Origin: Agromyces mediolanus | Lineage (GTDB): Bacteria; Actinomycetota; Actinomycetes; Actinomycetales; Microbacteriaceae | DNA length: 64,000 nt | Reading direction: 5' to 3' | NCBI RefSeq assembly: GCF_014648575.1 | Contig: NZ_BMRJ01000001.1 | Span: 693,923-757,922, forward strand | Shown: piece after piece, positions 20,341 through 29,388 of the stretch | Layout of the letters: each line of letters starts with the position of its first letter | Position numbering within the stretch: the stretch's first letter is position 1 | Notes under the pieces: model-generated | What the model was told of the DNA's origin: nothing | What the model saw: only the letters and a program-made list of their open reading frames with translations | The model's database searches: none | Program-made: the position numbers and the translations under genes

Positions 20341-22209
20341 TCAGAACTCGGGCGCCGGGGCGACCGAGGCGATGGCGGAGATCGGCAGGGTGCGCTCGAT
20401 GTCGGCCTTGCGGTCGCGCGCCCGGAGCCGGCCGTTCGCGACGCTCGCCGGCGCGAGGAGGTAGTCGGCCGTCTGCCCGCCCGGCATCCGCACCGTCACC
20501 GTCAGCGTCTCCTTCGCGCGGGCCGCGGCCTCGAGCTGTCGGGCGAGCCACGCCTGCTCGGTCGCGGGGCCGTCGCTCGGGGCGGCGAGCAGCACGTCGA
20601 GGAGCTTGCCGATGGGGTCGCCGGCGGGCGCCGGGGGCGGGGTCGGCGCGAGGCGGTGCCGTTGCAGGCGGAGGATGCGCCCGTCCGCATCCTCCGCGGC
20701 GACCGGATACCTGGCGTCGGAGAGGGCCCAGAACACGACGTCCGGGGCGAACCTGGAGAGCAGGCGGTGCGGGCCGGTGCGCCGCAGCCCGATCGCGCTG
20801 AGCGACTGGTCGACCTCGAGCGTGCCGATCAGCTGCTCGTCCTCGGAGCGCACCGAGCTCTTCGCCGGCGCGTCGCCGTCGTCGGCGACGGAGACCCGCA
20901 CCGCGCCGAAGCGCGCGGCGGCCTCCGCGACGAGGTACTCGAGGGGCTGCGGGATGCCGGTCAGCGAGAGCGCGCCGAGGAACTCGCGGATCGAGTCCGC
21001 CGTCTCGCCGGCCGCGAGGCCGCGATTCACGGACGCGGCCGTGACCCGGTAGCTCGAGGCGAGGTCGCGACCCTCGACGTCGGCGAAGCCGCGCAACCTG
21101 GCGTCGAGCGCCGGCTCGAGGGGCCCGGGCGAGACGATCGTGAGGTCGTGCTGCACGTAGACCCGGTCGACCTGCGCCGGGAAGTGCGCGCTGAGCAGCG
21201 CGGCGGCCTCGTCGAGTCGCCCGCCGAGCACGAGCCGGCCCGGCTCGACGGGTTCGCCGGCGACCGCGAGGCCGAGCGCCTCCGCTTCGCCCGCGAGCCT
21301 GGCGAGGCCCGCATCGAGCCAGTCGCCGCCGACGGGGTAGAGCCAGCGCACATCCTCGCGGAACGCCGCCGCCGACAGCGTCTCGCTGCGCCGCGTCACG
21401 AGTTCGCGGAGTGCGGGCGGCACGCGCTCGCGCCAGCACTCGGCGAGGACGGCCCAGCGCTCGGCCGGACCGGAGAGCGACCACGCCGCTCCCGCGTCGG
21501 ACTCGAGCCAGTACGCGCCGTCGCGCACGACCAGCCCGGCCTCCACCGCGCGGCCGAACAGGCGCGGCACCTCGTCGAGCGCGACGCCCGCGACCTCGGC
21601 GAGGCGGCGCGCGTCGGGCAGGGCGAGCCCGCCCTTCGCGAGCTCCCGCGCGGGCTGGGCACCGAGGGCGGCGAGGAGCTCGGCGGTGGCGGCGACCGTC
21701 GCGTAGGCCTGCTCGGAGGCGCGCCGGGCGAGCAGCGAGCGGTCGACCTGGTCCACGGCCTGCAGGACCGGAGGCGCGGGGGCGAGCAGCTCCTCGAGAC
21801 TCGGCAGCTCGTCGCCGAGGCGGGGGACGAGCCGGGTCGCGATCGCGGCGGGGACGTGCAGCGCGCCCGCTGGGCCGCCCTCCGCGTCCACGACGAGCAG
21901 GCGCGCCCGCAGACCGCCGAGGAGCGCGGGCAGCCCGCGCCGGAACTCCGCGGAAGCGCCGAGCCCGGCGACGCGTTCGGCGAGCGCCCCCTCGTCGAGC
22001 TGGTGATCGGCGCTCGCGAGCGCGGCGAGCACCGCGAGGTGCGGCCGGTCGAGGCGGCCGATGACGTGGTCGAGGGAGTCCTGGTGCAGCAGCGCCTCGG
22101 CCAGGTCGAAGAGGTCGGCGATGCCGTCGGTCGAGAACTCGCGGAGGGTGAGCGCGTCGCGCAGCTCGTCGCGGCCCATGCCCCGGAGCTGTGCGGCGAG
22201 CTGCAGCAT
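20341..22209 (-). CDS. Helicase-associated domain protein
   Basis: 622 residues, no ATPase motifs. The start MLQLAAQLRGMGRDELRDALTLR and later LDRPHLAVLAALAS resemble the winged-helix repeats of the actinobacterial helicase-associated family found directly before XPB genes. The C-terminal part (VVLHDDLTIVSPG-like VYVQHDLTIVSPGPL, then SYRVTAASVNRGLAAG) is the conserved helicase C-terminal-like domain. Probably a DNA-binding partner of the XPB helicase. Several longer in-frame starts exist but would overlap the upstream gene. Confidence 0.82.
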   Translation of the reverse strand: MLQLAAQLRGMGRDELRDALTLREFSTDGIADLFDLAEALLHQDSLDHVIGRLDRPHLAVLAALASADHQLDEGALAERVAGLGASAEFRRGLPALLGGLRARLLVVDAEGGPAGALHVPAAIATRLVPRLGDELPSLEELLAPAPPVLQAVDQVDRSLLARRASEQAYATVAATAELLAALGAQPARELAKGGLALPDARRLAEVAGVALDEVPRLFGRAVEAGLVVRDGAYWLESDAGAAWSLSGPAERWAVLAECWRERVPPALRELVTRRSETLSAAAFREDVRWLYPVGGDWLDAGLARLAGEAEALGLAVAGEPVEPGRLVLGGRLDEAAALLSAHFPAQVDRVYVQHDLTIVSPGPLEPALDARLRGFADVEGRDLASSYRVTAASVNRGLAAGETADSIREFLGALSLTGIPQPLEYLVAEAAARFGAVRVSVADDGDAPAKSSVRSEDEQLIGTLEVDQSLSAIGLRRTGPHRLLSRFAPDVVFWALSDARYPVAAEDADGRILRLQRHRLAPTPPPAPAGDPIGKLLDVLLAAPSDGPATEQAWLARQLEAAARAKETLTVTVRMPGGQTADYLLAPASVANGRLRARDRKADIERTLPISAIASVAPAPEF

Positions 22210-22217
22210 AGGCCCGC

Positions 22218-22490
22218 TCAGCTCCCGGTTCGCGCCTCGCGCGAGCGGCGCACGGCGTTGACGATGAGCAGGACGACGAGGAGGAGGAAGCCGAGCGGCA
22301 GTCCGACGACGGGGACGAAGAAGACGACCGGCCAGATGCCGCGGCTGAAGCCGTCGCCGGCGCCCGCTCCGGAGGCGGTGGCGATCAGCACGGCGAAGAT
22401 GCACAGCACCGACAGCCCGACCGAGCCGGCGACCATGAAGGCGAGGACGCGCTCGAGGCGGTTCTCGGAGGTGGGACGATCGGTGCTCAC
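22218..22490 (-). CDS. Small membrane protein
   Basis: 90 residues with two hydrophobic helices (about 18-43 and 52-80) and basic ends; a GAGAGDGFSRG loop lies between them. No family recognised. It stops eight bases before the helicase-associated gene on the same strand, so it may be transcribed with it. The GTG start at 22490 is uncertain: its GGAGG abuts the codon, and an ATG at 22532 would give 104 residues. Confidence 0.6.
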   Translation of the reverse strand: MSTDRPTSENRLERVLAFMVAGSVGLSVLCIFAVLIATASGAGAGDGFSRGIWPVVFFVPVVGLPLGFLLLVVLLIVNAVRRSREARTGS

Positions 22491-22597
22491 CCTCCCAGGA
22501 TAGCCAGGGCGAGCCGAGTGCGTCGGCCGCAACTAGACTGGGCACCCGAGGGCGACGAGTTCCGGTGCGCCCGCATGGACACGAGCGAGGTCACGCG

Positions 22598-22978
22598 ATG
22601 CCCAGCGGCAAGGTCAAGTTCTACGACGAGGAGAAGGGGTTCGGCTTCATCAGTGGTGATGACGGCCAGGAGGTCTTCCTGCACGCCTCCGCCCTCCCCG
22701 CCGGGGCCGTGGTCCGGGCTGGTTCGAAGGTCGAGTACGGCATCGCCGACGGCAAGCGCGGCCCGCAGGCCCTCTCGGTGCGCGTCCTCGAGACGCCGCC
22801 GAGCCTCGCCCGCATCAACCGCCGTTCGGCCGACGACATGGCGGTCGTGGTGGAAGACCTGGTGAAGTGGCTCGACGCCGCGGGCAGCGACCTGCGCCGC
22901 GGACGCTACCCCGACAAGGCGCGCGGCCGGCAGATCGCGACGCTGCTGCGGAAGGTGGCTGACGAGCTGGATGCCTGA
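22598..22978 (+). CDS. Cold-shock domain protein with C-terminal extension
   Basis: 126 residues. An N-terminal cold-shock domain (KVKFYDEEKGFGFISGDDG, with RNP2-like VFLHASAL) is followed by about 60 residues specific to Microbacteriaceae and relatives, with INRRSADDMAVVVEDLVKWLD and RGRQIATLLRKVADEL, probably helical. Likely an RNA-binding regulator; the partner is unknown. Its end overlaps the DUF3027 gene by eight bases, and the two are usually found together. Confidence 0.9.
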   Translation: MPSGKVKFYDEEKGFGFISGDDGQEVFLHASALPAGAVVRAGSKVEYGIADGKRGPQALSVRVLETPPSLARINRRSADDMAVVVEDLVKWLDAAGSDLRRGRYPDKARGRQIATLLRKVADELDA

Positions 22979-23690
22979 GCCCACCGAAGCCGAAACCACG
23001 CCGACCGAGACCGACGCCGCCACGGCGCAGGCGGAGCCCGAAGCCGAGCGGACGGAGGCCGACGCCGCGCCCGCCGAGGAGCGGTCGTTCGTCGCCGACG
23101 AAGTGCTGCTCGCCTCGGCCGCACTCGCGCAGCGTGCGCTGCTCGAGGTCACTCCTCCCGAGACCGTCGGCTCGGTCGTCGGCCACATCGTCGAGGGCGA
23201 GCACGTGCTGTCGCTGCTCTTCGCCGCCGACCTGGCGGGCTACCCCGGGTGGCACTGGAGCGTCACGATCGCCCGCGTCGAGGACGCCGAGCCGACCGTG
23301 CTCGAGACCGAGCTCATGCCGGGGGAGCGGGCCCTGCTCGCCCCCGAGTGGGTGCCGTGGTCCGATCGGCTCGCGGAGTACCGGGCCGCGCAGGCCGCCG
23401 CGGCCGAAGCCGCCGCGCTGGCCGGCGACGACGCGGAGGCCGAGCTCGACGAGGAATTCGACGACGAGCAGCTCGACGAGGACTCGGACGACGAGGACGA
23501 CGACGAGGACTCGGACGACGACGGCTTCGATGATCACGACGACGATCACGACGACGCGTTCGACGGCATCGAGATCGATGCGCTCGACGACGAGGCGGAT
23601 GACGAGGAGTCCGACGACGACGACGAGTCCGACGACGAGGAGTCCGACGACGACGAGTCGTCAGCCGAGGATCACGACGAGCGCGACTGA
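22971..23690 (+). CDS. DUF3027 protein with long acidic tail
   Basis: 239 residues. An acidic N-terminus of about 40 residues is followed by the DUF3027 core (FVADEVLLASAALAQRAL, GYPGWHWSVTIARV, LLAPEWVPWSDRLAEYR), and the last 90 residues are nearly all Asp, Glu and Ser, with DDEDDDEDSDDDG-type runs. DUF3027 is actinobacterial and uncharacterised. The start overlaps the upstream cold-shock gene, so they are co-expressed. The acidic tail could mimic nucleic acid or bind a basic partner. Confidence 0.88.
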   Translation: MPEPTEAETTPTETDAATAQAEPEAERTEADAAPAEERSFVADEVLLASAALAQRALLEVTPPETVGSVVGHIVEGEHVLSLLFAADLAGYPGWHWSVTIARVEDAEPTVLETELMPGERALLAPEWVPWSDRLAEYRAAQAAAAEAAALAGDDAEAELDEEFDDEQLDEDSDDEDDDEDSDDDGFDDHDDDHDDAFDGIEIDALDDEADDEESDDDDESDDEESDDDESSAEDHDERD

Positions 23691-23923
23691 CGCCGCCTGA
23701 GCAGCTGCACGGCGACGATGCCGGCGACGCCCAGGCCGGCGCCGATCAGCGTCGTCGGCACCAGCAGCGCGCTCGCGCGCTCGTCGATCGTGCCCCCGAG
23801 GGCGAGCACCACCCCGAGCGCGACGAGCCAGCCGATCGTGCCGACGAGCAGCGCCTTCCGCGCATCGGCGCGGGCGGGCTCCGGGTCGGGGCGCCGCTCG
23901 TGCTCGGCGAGCCAGAGCCGCAT
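23672..23923 (-). CDS. DUF2530 membrane protein
   Basis: 83 residues: a short charged N-terminus with EPARADARKALLVGTIGWLVAL, two membrane helices (about 28-46 and 54-76) and a basic C-terminus. This is the DUF2530 pattern (about 80 residues, actinobacterial). Follows serC on the same strand with two bases between stop and start, so it is cotranscribed. Its last 19 bases overlap the end of the convergent DUF3027 gene. Confidence 0.8.
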   Translation of the reverse strand: MRLWLAEHERRPDPEPARADARKALLVGTIGWLVALGVVLALGGTIDERASALLVPTTLIGAGLGVAGIVAVQLLRRRQSRSS

Positions 23924-23925
23924 GG

Positions 23926-25808
<1,883 letters not shown>

Positions 25809-25880
25809 CTCTTCGGCGACTGAGCCGCAGCTGCGCCGCCCGCCGGTCAAGCTTGGGATCGGCTGTGAGTCGGCGCCGTT

Positions 25881-25921
25881 CGTGATCGGAATGTGACATT
25901 CCGTAGGGCCTCGCGTATTCT
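25881..25921 (+). promoter_or_regulatory. Promoter of the NlpC/P60 gene with palindromic operator
   Basis: GTGACA (25893-25898), 17 bases, TATTCT (25916-25921) make a housekeeping-type promoter. The -35 lies in an inverted repeat CGGAATG-TGA-CATTCCG, and GTGAT/GTGAC repeat with an 11-base step (25882 and 25893). The same arrangement precedes the CHAP gene at 36216. Confidence 0.6.
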
Positions 25922-26067
25922 CGTTCGAGTCCGCCGGCGAGAAGCCAGTCGGTGGAACCGAGATCGAGACGCCCCCGACGTCCACCGCTCGATCCTGAAA
26001 CCCGTGAAGCGCTCCGGCGCAGCCAGGTGGAACGCCGTTCCCGGCCGTGGGCGACGGAGGTAGTGTT

Positions 26068-26898
26068 TTGGCTCGTTCCCCCAAGCGACGTCTTCCCGGC
26101 GGCCGCGTCAGCAAAGCTGCGACCAAGGCCATCGTGCAGGCGAAGACCAGGGCGGATGATTCCGAGACGGCGATCACGCCCGTCTCGACGATCTCCACCC
26201 GACGATTCCGCCGCGGCGGCGTCGCGAACCTGGTCGTCATGTCCATCTCGGCCGGCCTCGTCGGCACGCTGGCGATCCCCGCCTACGCGTTCACGCCCGG
26301 CAGCGAGGACCCGGAGTTCGCGACGACCGCGGCGGCCGCGCTCACGAAGGCCGACCCGCAGTCGGTCGACGTCGCCGCCGAGGCATCCGCCGCGCCCGTC
26401 TCGCAGGACACGCTGGCCGTGACCACCGGCGCCTCCATCCAGGAGGCCGCCGAAGCTGAGGCCGCCCGCCAGGCCGCGCAGACCGCGATGACCTCGTACG
26501 CCGCCTCGTACGACGGCCCTTCGGTCGGCGACTTCCTGGCGAACCCGCCGTACCCGAACTTCGACCTCGCGAGCGTCTACAGCGTCGCGACGCAGTACAT
26601 CGGCGTGCCCTACGTCTACGGCGGCGCGACGCCGGCGGGCTTCGACTGCTCCGGCTTCGTGATGTACGTCTACGCCCAGTTCGGCGTCTCGATGCCGCAC
26701 TCCTCCGCCGGTCAGGGCGCGATGGGCACGCCCATCTCCGAGTCGGCCGCGGTGCCCGGCGACCTCGTCATCATGCCCGGCCACGACGGCTTCTACGCGG
26801 GCGGCGGAATGATCCTGCACGCGCCCTACGAGGGCGCCTCGGTGCGCGTCCAGCCGATCTGGACGAGCGACTACTCGATCGTCCGCATCGGTATCTGA
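26068..26898 (+). CDS. Exported NlpC/P60 peptidoglycan hydrolase
   Basis: 276 residues. A basic N-terminus of about 50 residues precedes a signal-like membrane segment ending LVGTLAIPAYAFTPG. The C-terminal NlpC/P60 domain has the catalytic Cys in AGFDCSGFVMYVYAQFG, the His in MPGHDGFYAGG, and a third polar position near MILHAP. It would cut stem-peptide bonds in peptidoglycan. A TTG start is chosen because GGAGG lies at 26056-26060; the GTG 21 bases earlier would place this site inside the gene. A strong hairpin follows. Confidence 0.9.
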   Translation: MARSPKRRLPGGRVSKAATKAIVQAKTRADDSETAITPVSTISTRRFRRGGVANLVVMSISAGLVGTLAIPAYAFTPGSEDPEFATTAAAALTKADPQSVDVAAEASAAPVSQDTLAVTTGASIQEAAEAEAARQAAQTAMTSYAASYDGPSVGDFLANPPYPNFDLASVYSVATQYIGVPYVYGGATPAGFDCSGFVMYVYAQFGVSMPHSSAGQGAMGTPISESAAVPGDLVIMPGHDGFYAGGGMILHAPYEGASVRVQPIWTSDYSIVRIGI

Positions 26899-26923
26899 GA
26901 TGAACTTCGGGTGACCGCCCGAG

Positions 26924-26961
26924 GGAAACGGCGCGCCGGAGGCATCCTGCGCGCCGTTTCC
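26924..26961 (+). terminator. Terminator of the NlpC/P60 gene
   Basis: A perfect 13-base-pair stem (26924-26936 with 26949-26961) around a 12-base loop, 25 bases after the stop. Confidence 0.8.
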
Positions 26962-27007
26962 TGTCGTACCCTGGAGCCCTGACGAACCGAACCGAACGGG
27001 GAGGCCG

Positions 27008-27226
27008 ATGGTGCAGCGCGAGCGCGTCCATGCCAGGAACGCGCGCGCGCAATTCCACCAACGGTCGAGTCAACAGCCGAACGACCTGAGCGCCAACGCG
27101 CCGCACGGGCACCGTCCTCTGGACGGTGCCCGTTTTTCGTTCCAGCGACCCCCGCAGGCGACGATTCGCCGTCCCGTATCCCGCGGCCGGAAGCCACCCG
27201 GCCCCGTACGAAAGGTGACGTCATGA
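27008..27226 (+). CDS. Possible leader ORF upstream of the HNH gene
   Basis: A 72-codon open frame with GGGGAGG three bases before its ATG, rich in Arg, Gln, His and Pro and without a recognisable domain. It runs through the intrinsic terminator at 27107-27136, and its stop overlaps the HNH start by four bases. Either it is a leader whose translation controls the terminator, or it is a chance frame in GC-rich DNA. The rest of the 26962-27222 gap holds nothing else. Confidence 0.25.
   Translation: MVQRERVHARNARAQFHQRSSQQPNDLSANAPHGHRPLDGARFSFQRPPQATIRRPVSRGRKPPGPVRKVTS
27107..27136 (+). terminator. Intrinsic terminator (possible attenuator) before the HNH gene
   Basis: A perfect 11-base-pair stem (27107-27117 with 27121-27131), a 3-base loop and GTTTTT directly after it. 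It is the most textbook U-run terminator in the window, and it lies 87 bases upstream of the HNH start rather than after a gene. Confidence 0.8.
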
Positions 27227-27561
27227 GCGGCACCCTCATCCTGAACGCGAGCTACGAACCGCTCGCCGTGGTCCCGATGCGACGGGCCATGCTCCTCGTG
27301 CTGAACGGCAAGGCCTCGGTCGTCGAGGCGGCCGACGGCTGGCTGCACTCGCGCTCCGCGCGGTACGCCGTGCCGAGCGTCGTGCTGCTGCAGCACTACG
27401 TGCGCGTCCCGATGCGGCCGGTGCCGCTCACCAGGCGTGCTGCGCTGCAGCGCTACGGCTACCGCTGCGCCTACTGCCGCGGCTACGGGGACACGCTCGA
27501 CCACGTGGTGCCGCGGTCGAGGGGCGGCGGGCACAGCTGGGCCAATGTGGTCGTCGCGTGC
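27223..27561 (+). pseudogene. HNH endonuclease, 5' fragment (interrupted by a mobile element)
   Basis: Codons 1-113 of a conserved actinobacterial HNH protein: TLILNASYEPLAVV start, first zinc pair CAYC, GDTLDHVVPRSRGGGHSWANVV core, then Cys113, the first ligand of the second zinc pair. Directly after the TGC codon for Cys113 the sequence changes to a mobile element, and translation runs on for 31 foreign codons to a stop at 27657. The missing part (RRCNHRKAD onward) lies at 36008-36187. Without the second CxxC and the final Asn and His residues this product should be inactive. Confidence 0.93.
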
Positions 27562-27574
27562 TTGTTTACTGAAC
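27559..27574 (+). other. Left junction (attL) of the mobile element
   Basis: The host codon TGC (27559-27561) is followed by TTGTTTA and the arm CTGAAC (27569-27574). The same TGC stands at the right junction (36005-36007), where the arm GTTCAG is the reverse complement. Confidence 0.7.
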
Positions 27575-27653
27575 CGTTAACTGCCCGCATCCGGGCAGCA
27601 CAACGAGCCTGGAATCGGGCCCGTGCCGCGGCCGCCGGAACGGCGGTGCCGGC

Positions 27654-28169
27654 ATGAGCCACACCCTCGTCCTCAACGCCAGCTACGAACCGTTGGCGGT
27701 CGTCTCCACCCGCCGCGCCATCCTCCTGCTGCTCGGCGGCAAAGCCTCCACCGTCACCGAAACCACCGCGAAGGTGCGAAGCGCGACCCTCTCACTGAAC
27801 GCCCCCAGCGTGGTGCTGCTGAACCACTTCGTCCGCGTCCCACGACGCACCGTCCCGCTCACCCGCAAATCCGCGCTGGCCAGATACGGGCACGTCTGCG
27901 CCTACTGCGGCCGATACGGCGACACCCTCGACCACGTCGTGCCCCGCTCCCGCGGCGGCGCCCACGACTGGCGCAACGTTTTGATCGCGTGCTTCCGTTG
28001 CAACAACCGCAAAGCAGACTTCCTGCTCAGCGAACTCGGCTGGACCTTGCCCTTCGAGCTGAAACCCCCCGACCCGGCCGCCGTTGACGTCATTGCCGGG
28101 CGATCGCAGCCCGGATGGGACGAGTACACCCGACCCTGGAACACCGAGCGCATCCCCATAGCTGGTTGA
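27654..28169 (+). CDS. Intact HNH endonuclease carried by the element (replacement copy)
   Basis: 171 residues, the same family and architecture as the interrupted host gene: HTLVLNASYEPLAVV, CAYC, GDTLDHVVPRSRGGAHDWRNVLIAC, then the second zinc pair CFRC and NNRKAD. By hand alignment about two thirds of the first 113 residues match the host protein, and the C-terminal 50 are much more divergent. The ATG overlaps the stop of the interrupted host frame (ATGA), so ribosomes finishing the broken gene can restart here. The tyrosine recombinase gene follows after 70 bases. Function of the family is unknown beyond predicted metal-dependent nuclease. Confidence 0.9.
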   Translation: MSHTLVLNASYEPLAVVSTRRAILLLLGGKASTVTETTAKVRSATLSLNAPSVVLLNHFVRVPRRTVPLTRKSALARYGHVCAYCGRYGDTLDHVVPRSRGGAHDWRNVLIACFRCNNRKADFLLSELGWTLPFELKPPDPAAVDVIAGRSQPGWDEYTRPWNTERIPIAG

Positions 28170-28239
28170 TAAGCTAACCACCCAGGGTGTGCGCCCAGCA
28201 CGGGCGCCGGGTGGCAGCACCAGCGGGGAGGGCTCGATC

Positions 28240-29388
28240 ATGACCGAACCACGCGATCTGCGGAACATCCACCTCAGCAGTCACGGCTGCGTGCAGGAGG
28301 ACCCACGCATCCCAGAAGGCGTCCGCGTCCTCGACGCCGCCGGCGCCCCGATCACCCCGGTCAACGCGTACCTGCGTGAGCTGTACGGCAACGGGAACGC
28401 GGCCACCACCTGCCGCGCCTACGCGTACGCGCTGCTGCGCTGGTGGCGCTTCCTCGACGCCATCGAGGTGCCATGGGACCACGCCGGACCGAGCGAACAC
28501 ATCGACTTCGTCGTTTGGCTGCGCTCCACCGCACCCAGACACGGCAGCCAGGCACACCCCACCGGCCGGCCGGGGTACGCCGCCCGCACCATCAACCTCT
28601 CCAACGCGGTGGTCGCCGGGTTCTACGACTTCCACGCCCGCCGCGGCACCGGCCCGATGCTCACCCCGATCCGGCCGAACGCGCCACGCGCGCACGCCCA
28701 CCACAACCCGATGCACAGCTTCGTCGCCCGCGGACGCCGGCTCGGACAGCAGAAGATCCCCAAAGCCAGCCCGAAAGCGATCCCCGAGCAGGTGTTCAAC
28801 ACGCTGTTCGCCCAGCTGCACTGCCACCGCGACCGCGCACTCATCGGGATCTACGTCAGCTCCGGAGCCCGAGCTGCGGAACTGCTCGGCCTCACCGGCG
28901 ACGGCATCGACTGGGGCCAGCACCGGATCCGGGTGCACCGCAAAGGCGACGGCCGGGAGCAATGGCTCCCCGTCTCCGGGGACGCGATGGTCTGGCTCAG
29001 CCTCTACCTCGGCGCCCGAGCCGCGCACCCGGGCCGGCCCGTCTGGCTGACCCGGCGCGGCACGCCACGACCGTTGAGCTACCACGCCAGCCGGAAAGTG
29101 TTCGAACGCGCCCAACACACGCTCGGCACCAGCTACACCCTGCACCAGCTGCGTCACACCGCCGCCTACCGGATGGTGCAAGACCCGAACCTGTCCCTCA
29201 CCGACGTGGCCTGGGTGCTCGGGCACGCCTCGCTGCACACCACCCAGCTGTACACCGTCCCCGGCCAGACCGAACTATTCGAACGCATGGCCGCCCACTA
29301 CACCCGACCGCCAACCGCGCCACCGACGCTGCCGGCCGGCTACGACCCGGCCGCCCTCGAGGTGCTGTTCGGAGGCCGTCATGCCTGA
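28240..29388 (+). CDS. Tyrosine recombinase, TnpA-like (Tn554 type)
   Basis: 382 residues. The N-terminal SAM-like domain (VNAYLRELYGNGNAATTCRAYAYAL, RWWRFLDAIEV) is followed by the catalytic domain: first Arg in SSGARAAELLGL (about 211), HxxR in LHQLRHTAAYRM (about 303-306), His in LGHASLHTT (about 328) and Tyr in LYTVPG (about 338). All five active-site residues are present, so it should be active. ATG 28240 is preferred over GTG 28189 because GGGGAGG lies eight bases upstream. Its end overlaps the second recombinase by eight bases. Confidence 0.9.
   Translation: MTEPRDLRNIHLSSHGCVQEDPRIPEGVRVLDAAGAPITPVNAYLRELYGNGNAATTCRAYAYALLRWWRFLDAIEVPWDHAGPSEHIDFVVWLRSTAPRHGSQAHPTGRPGYAARTINLSNAVVAGFYDFHARRGTGPMLTPIRPNAPRAHAHHNPMHSFVARGRRLGQQKIPKASPKAIPEQVFNTLFAQLHCHRDRALIGIYVSSGARAAELLGLTGDGIDWGQHRIRVHRKGDGREQWLPVSGDAMVWLSLYLGARAAHPGRPVWLTRRGTPRPLSYHASRKVFERAQHTLGTSYTLHQLRHTAAYRMVQDPNLSLTDVAWVLGHASLHTTQLYTVPGQTELFERMAAHYTRPPTAPPTLPAGYDPAALEVLFGGRHA

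Noticed and set aside
18536..21484. A 982-codon minus-strand frame spanning two genes
   Set aside because: Arg/Ala/Pro-rich, overlaps the XPB and helicase-associated genes in another frame, and has no domain.
27223..28169. Tandem duplication of the HNH gene as explanation for the two copies
   Set aside because: The second copy is diverged, differs in codon use and lies inside the element; the true 3' end of the first copy is 8.4 kb away.
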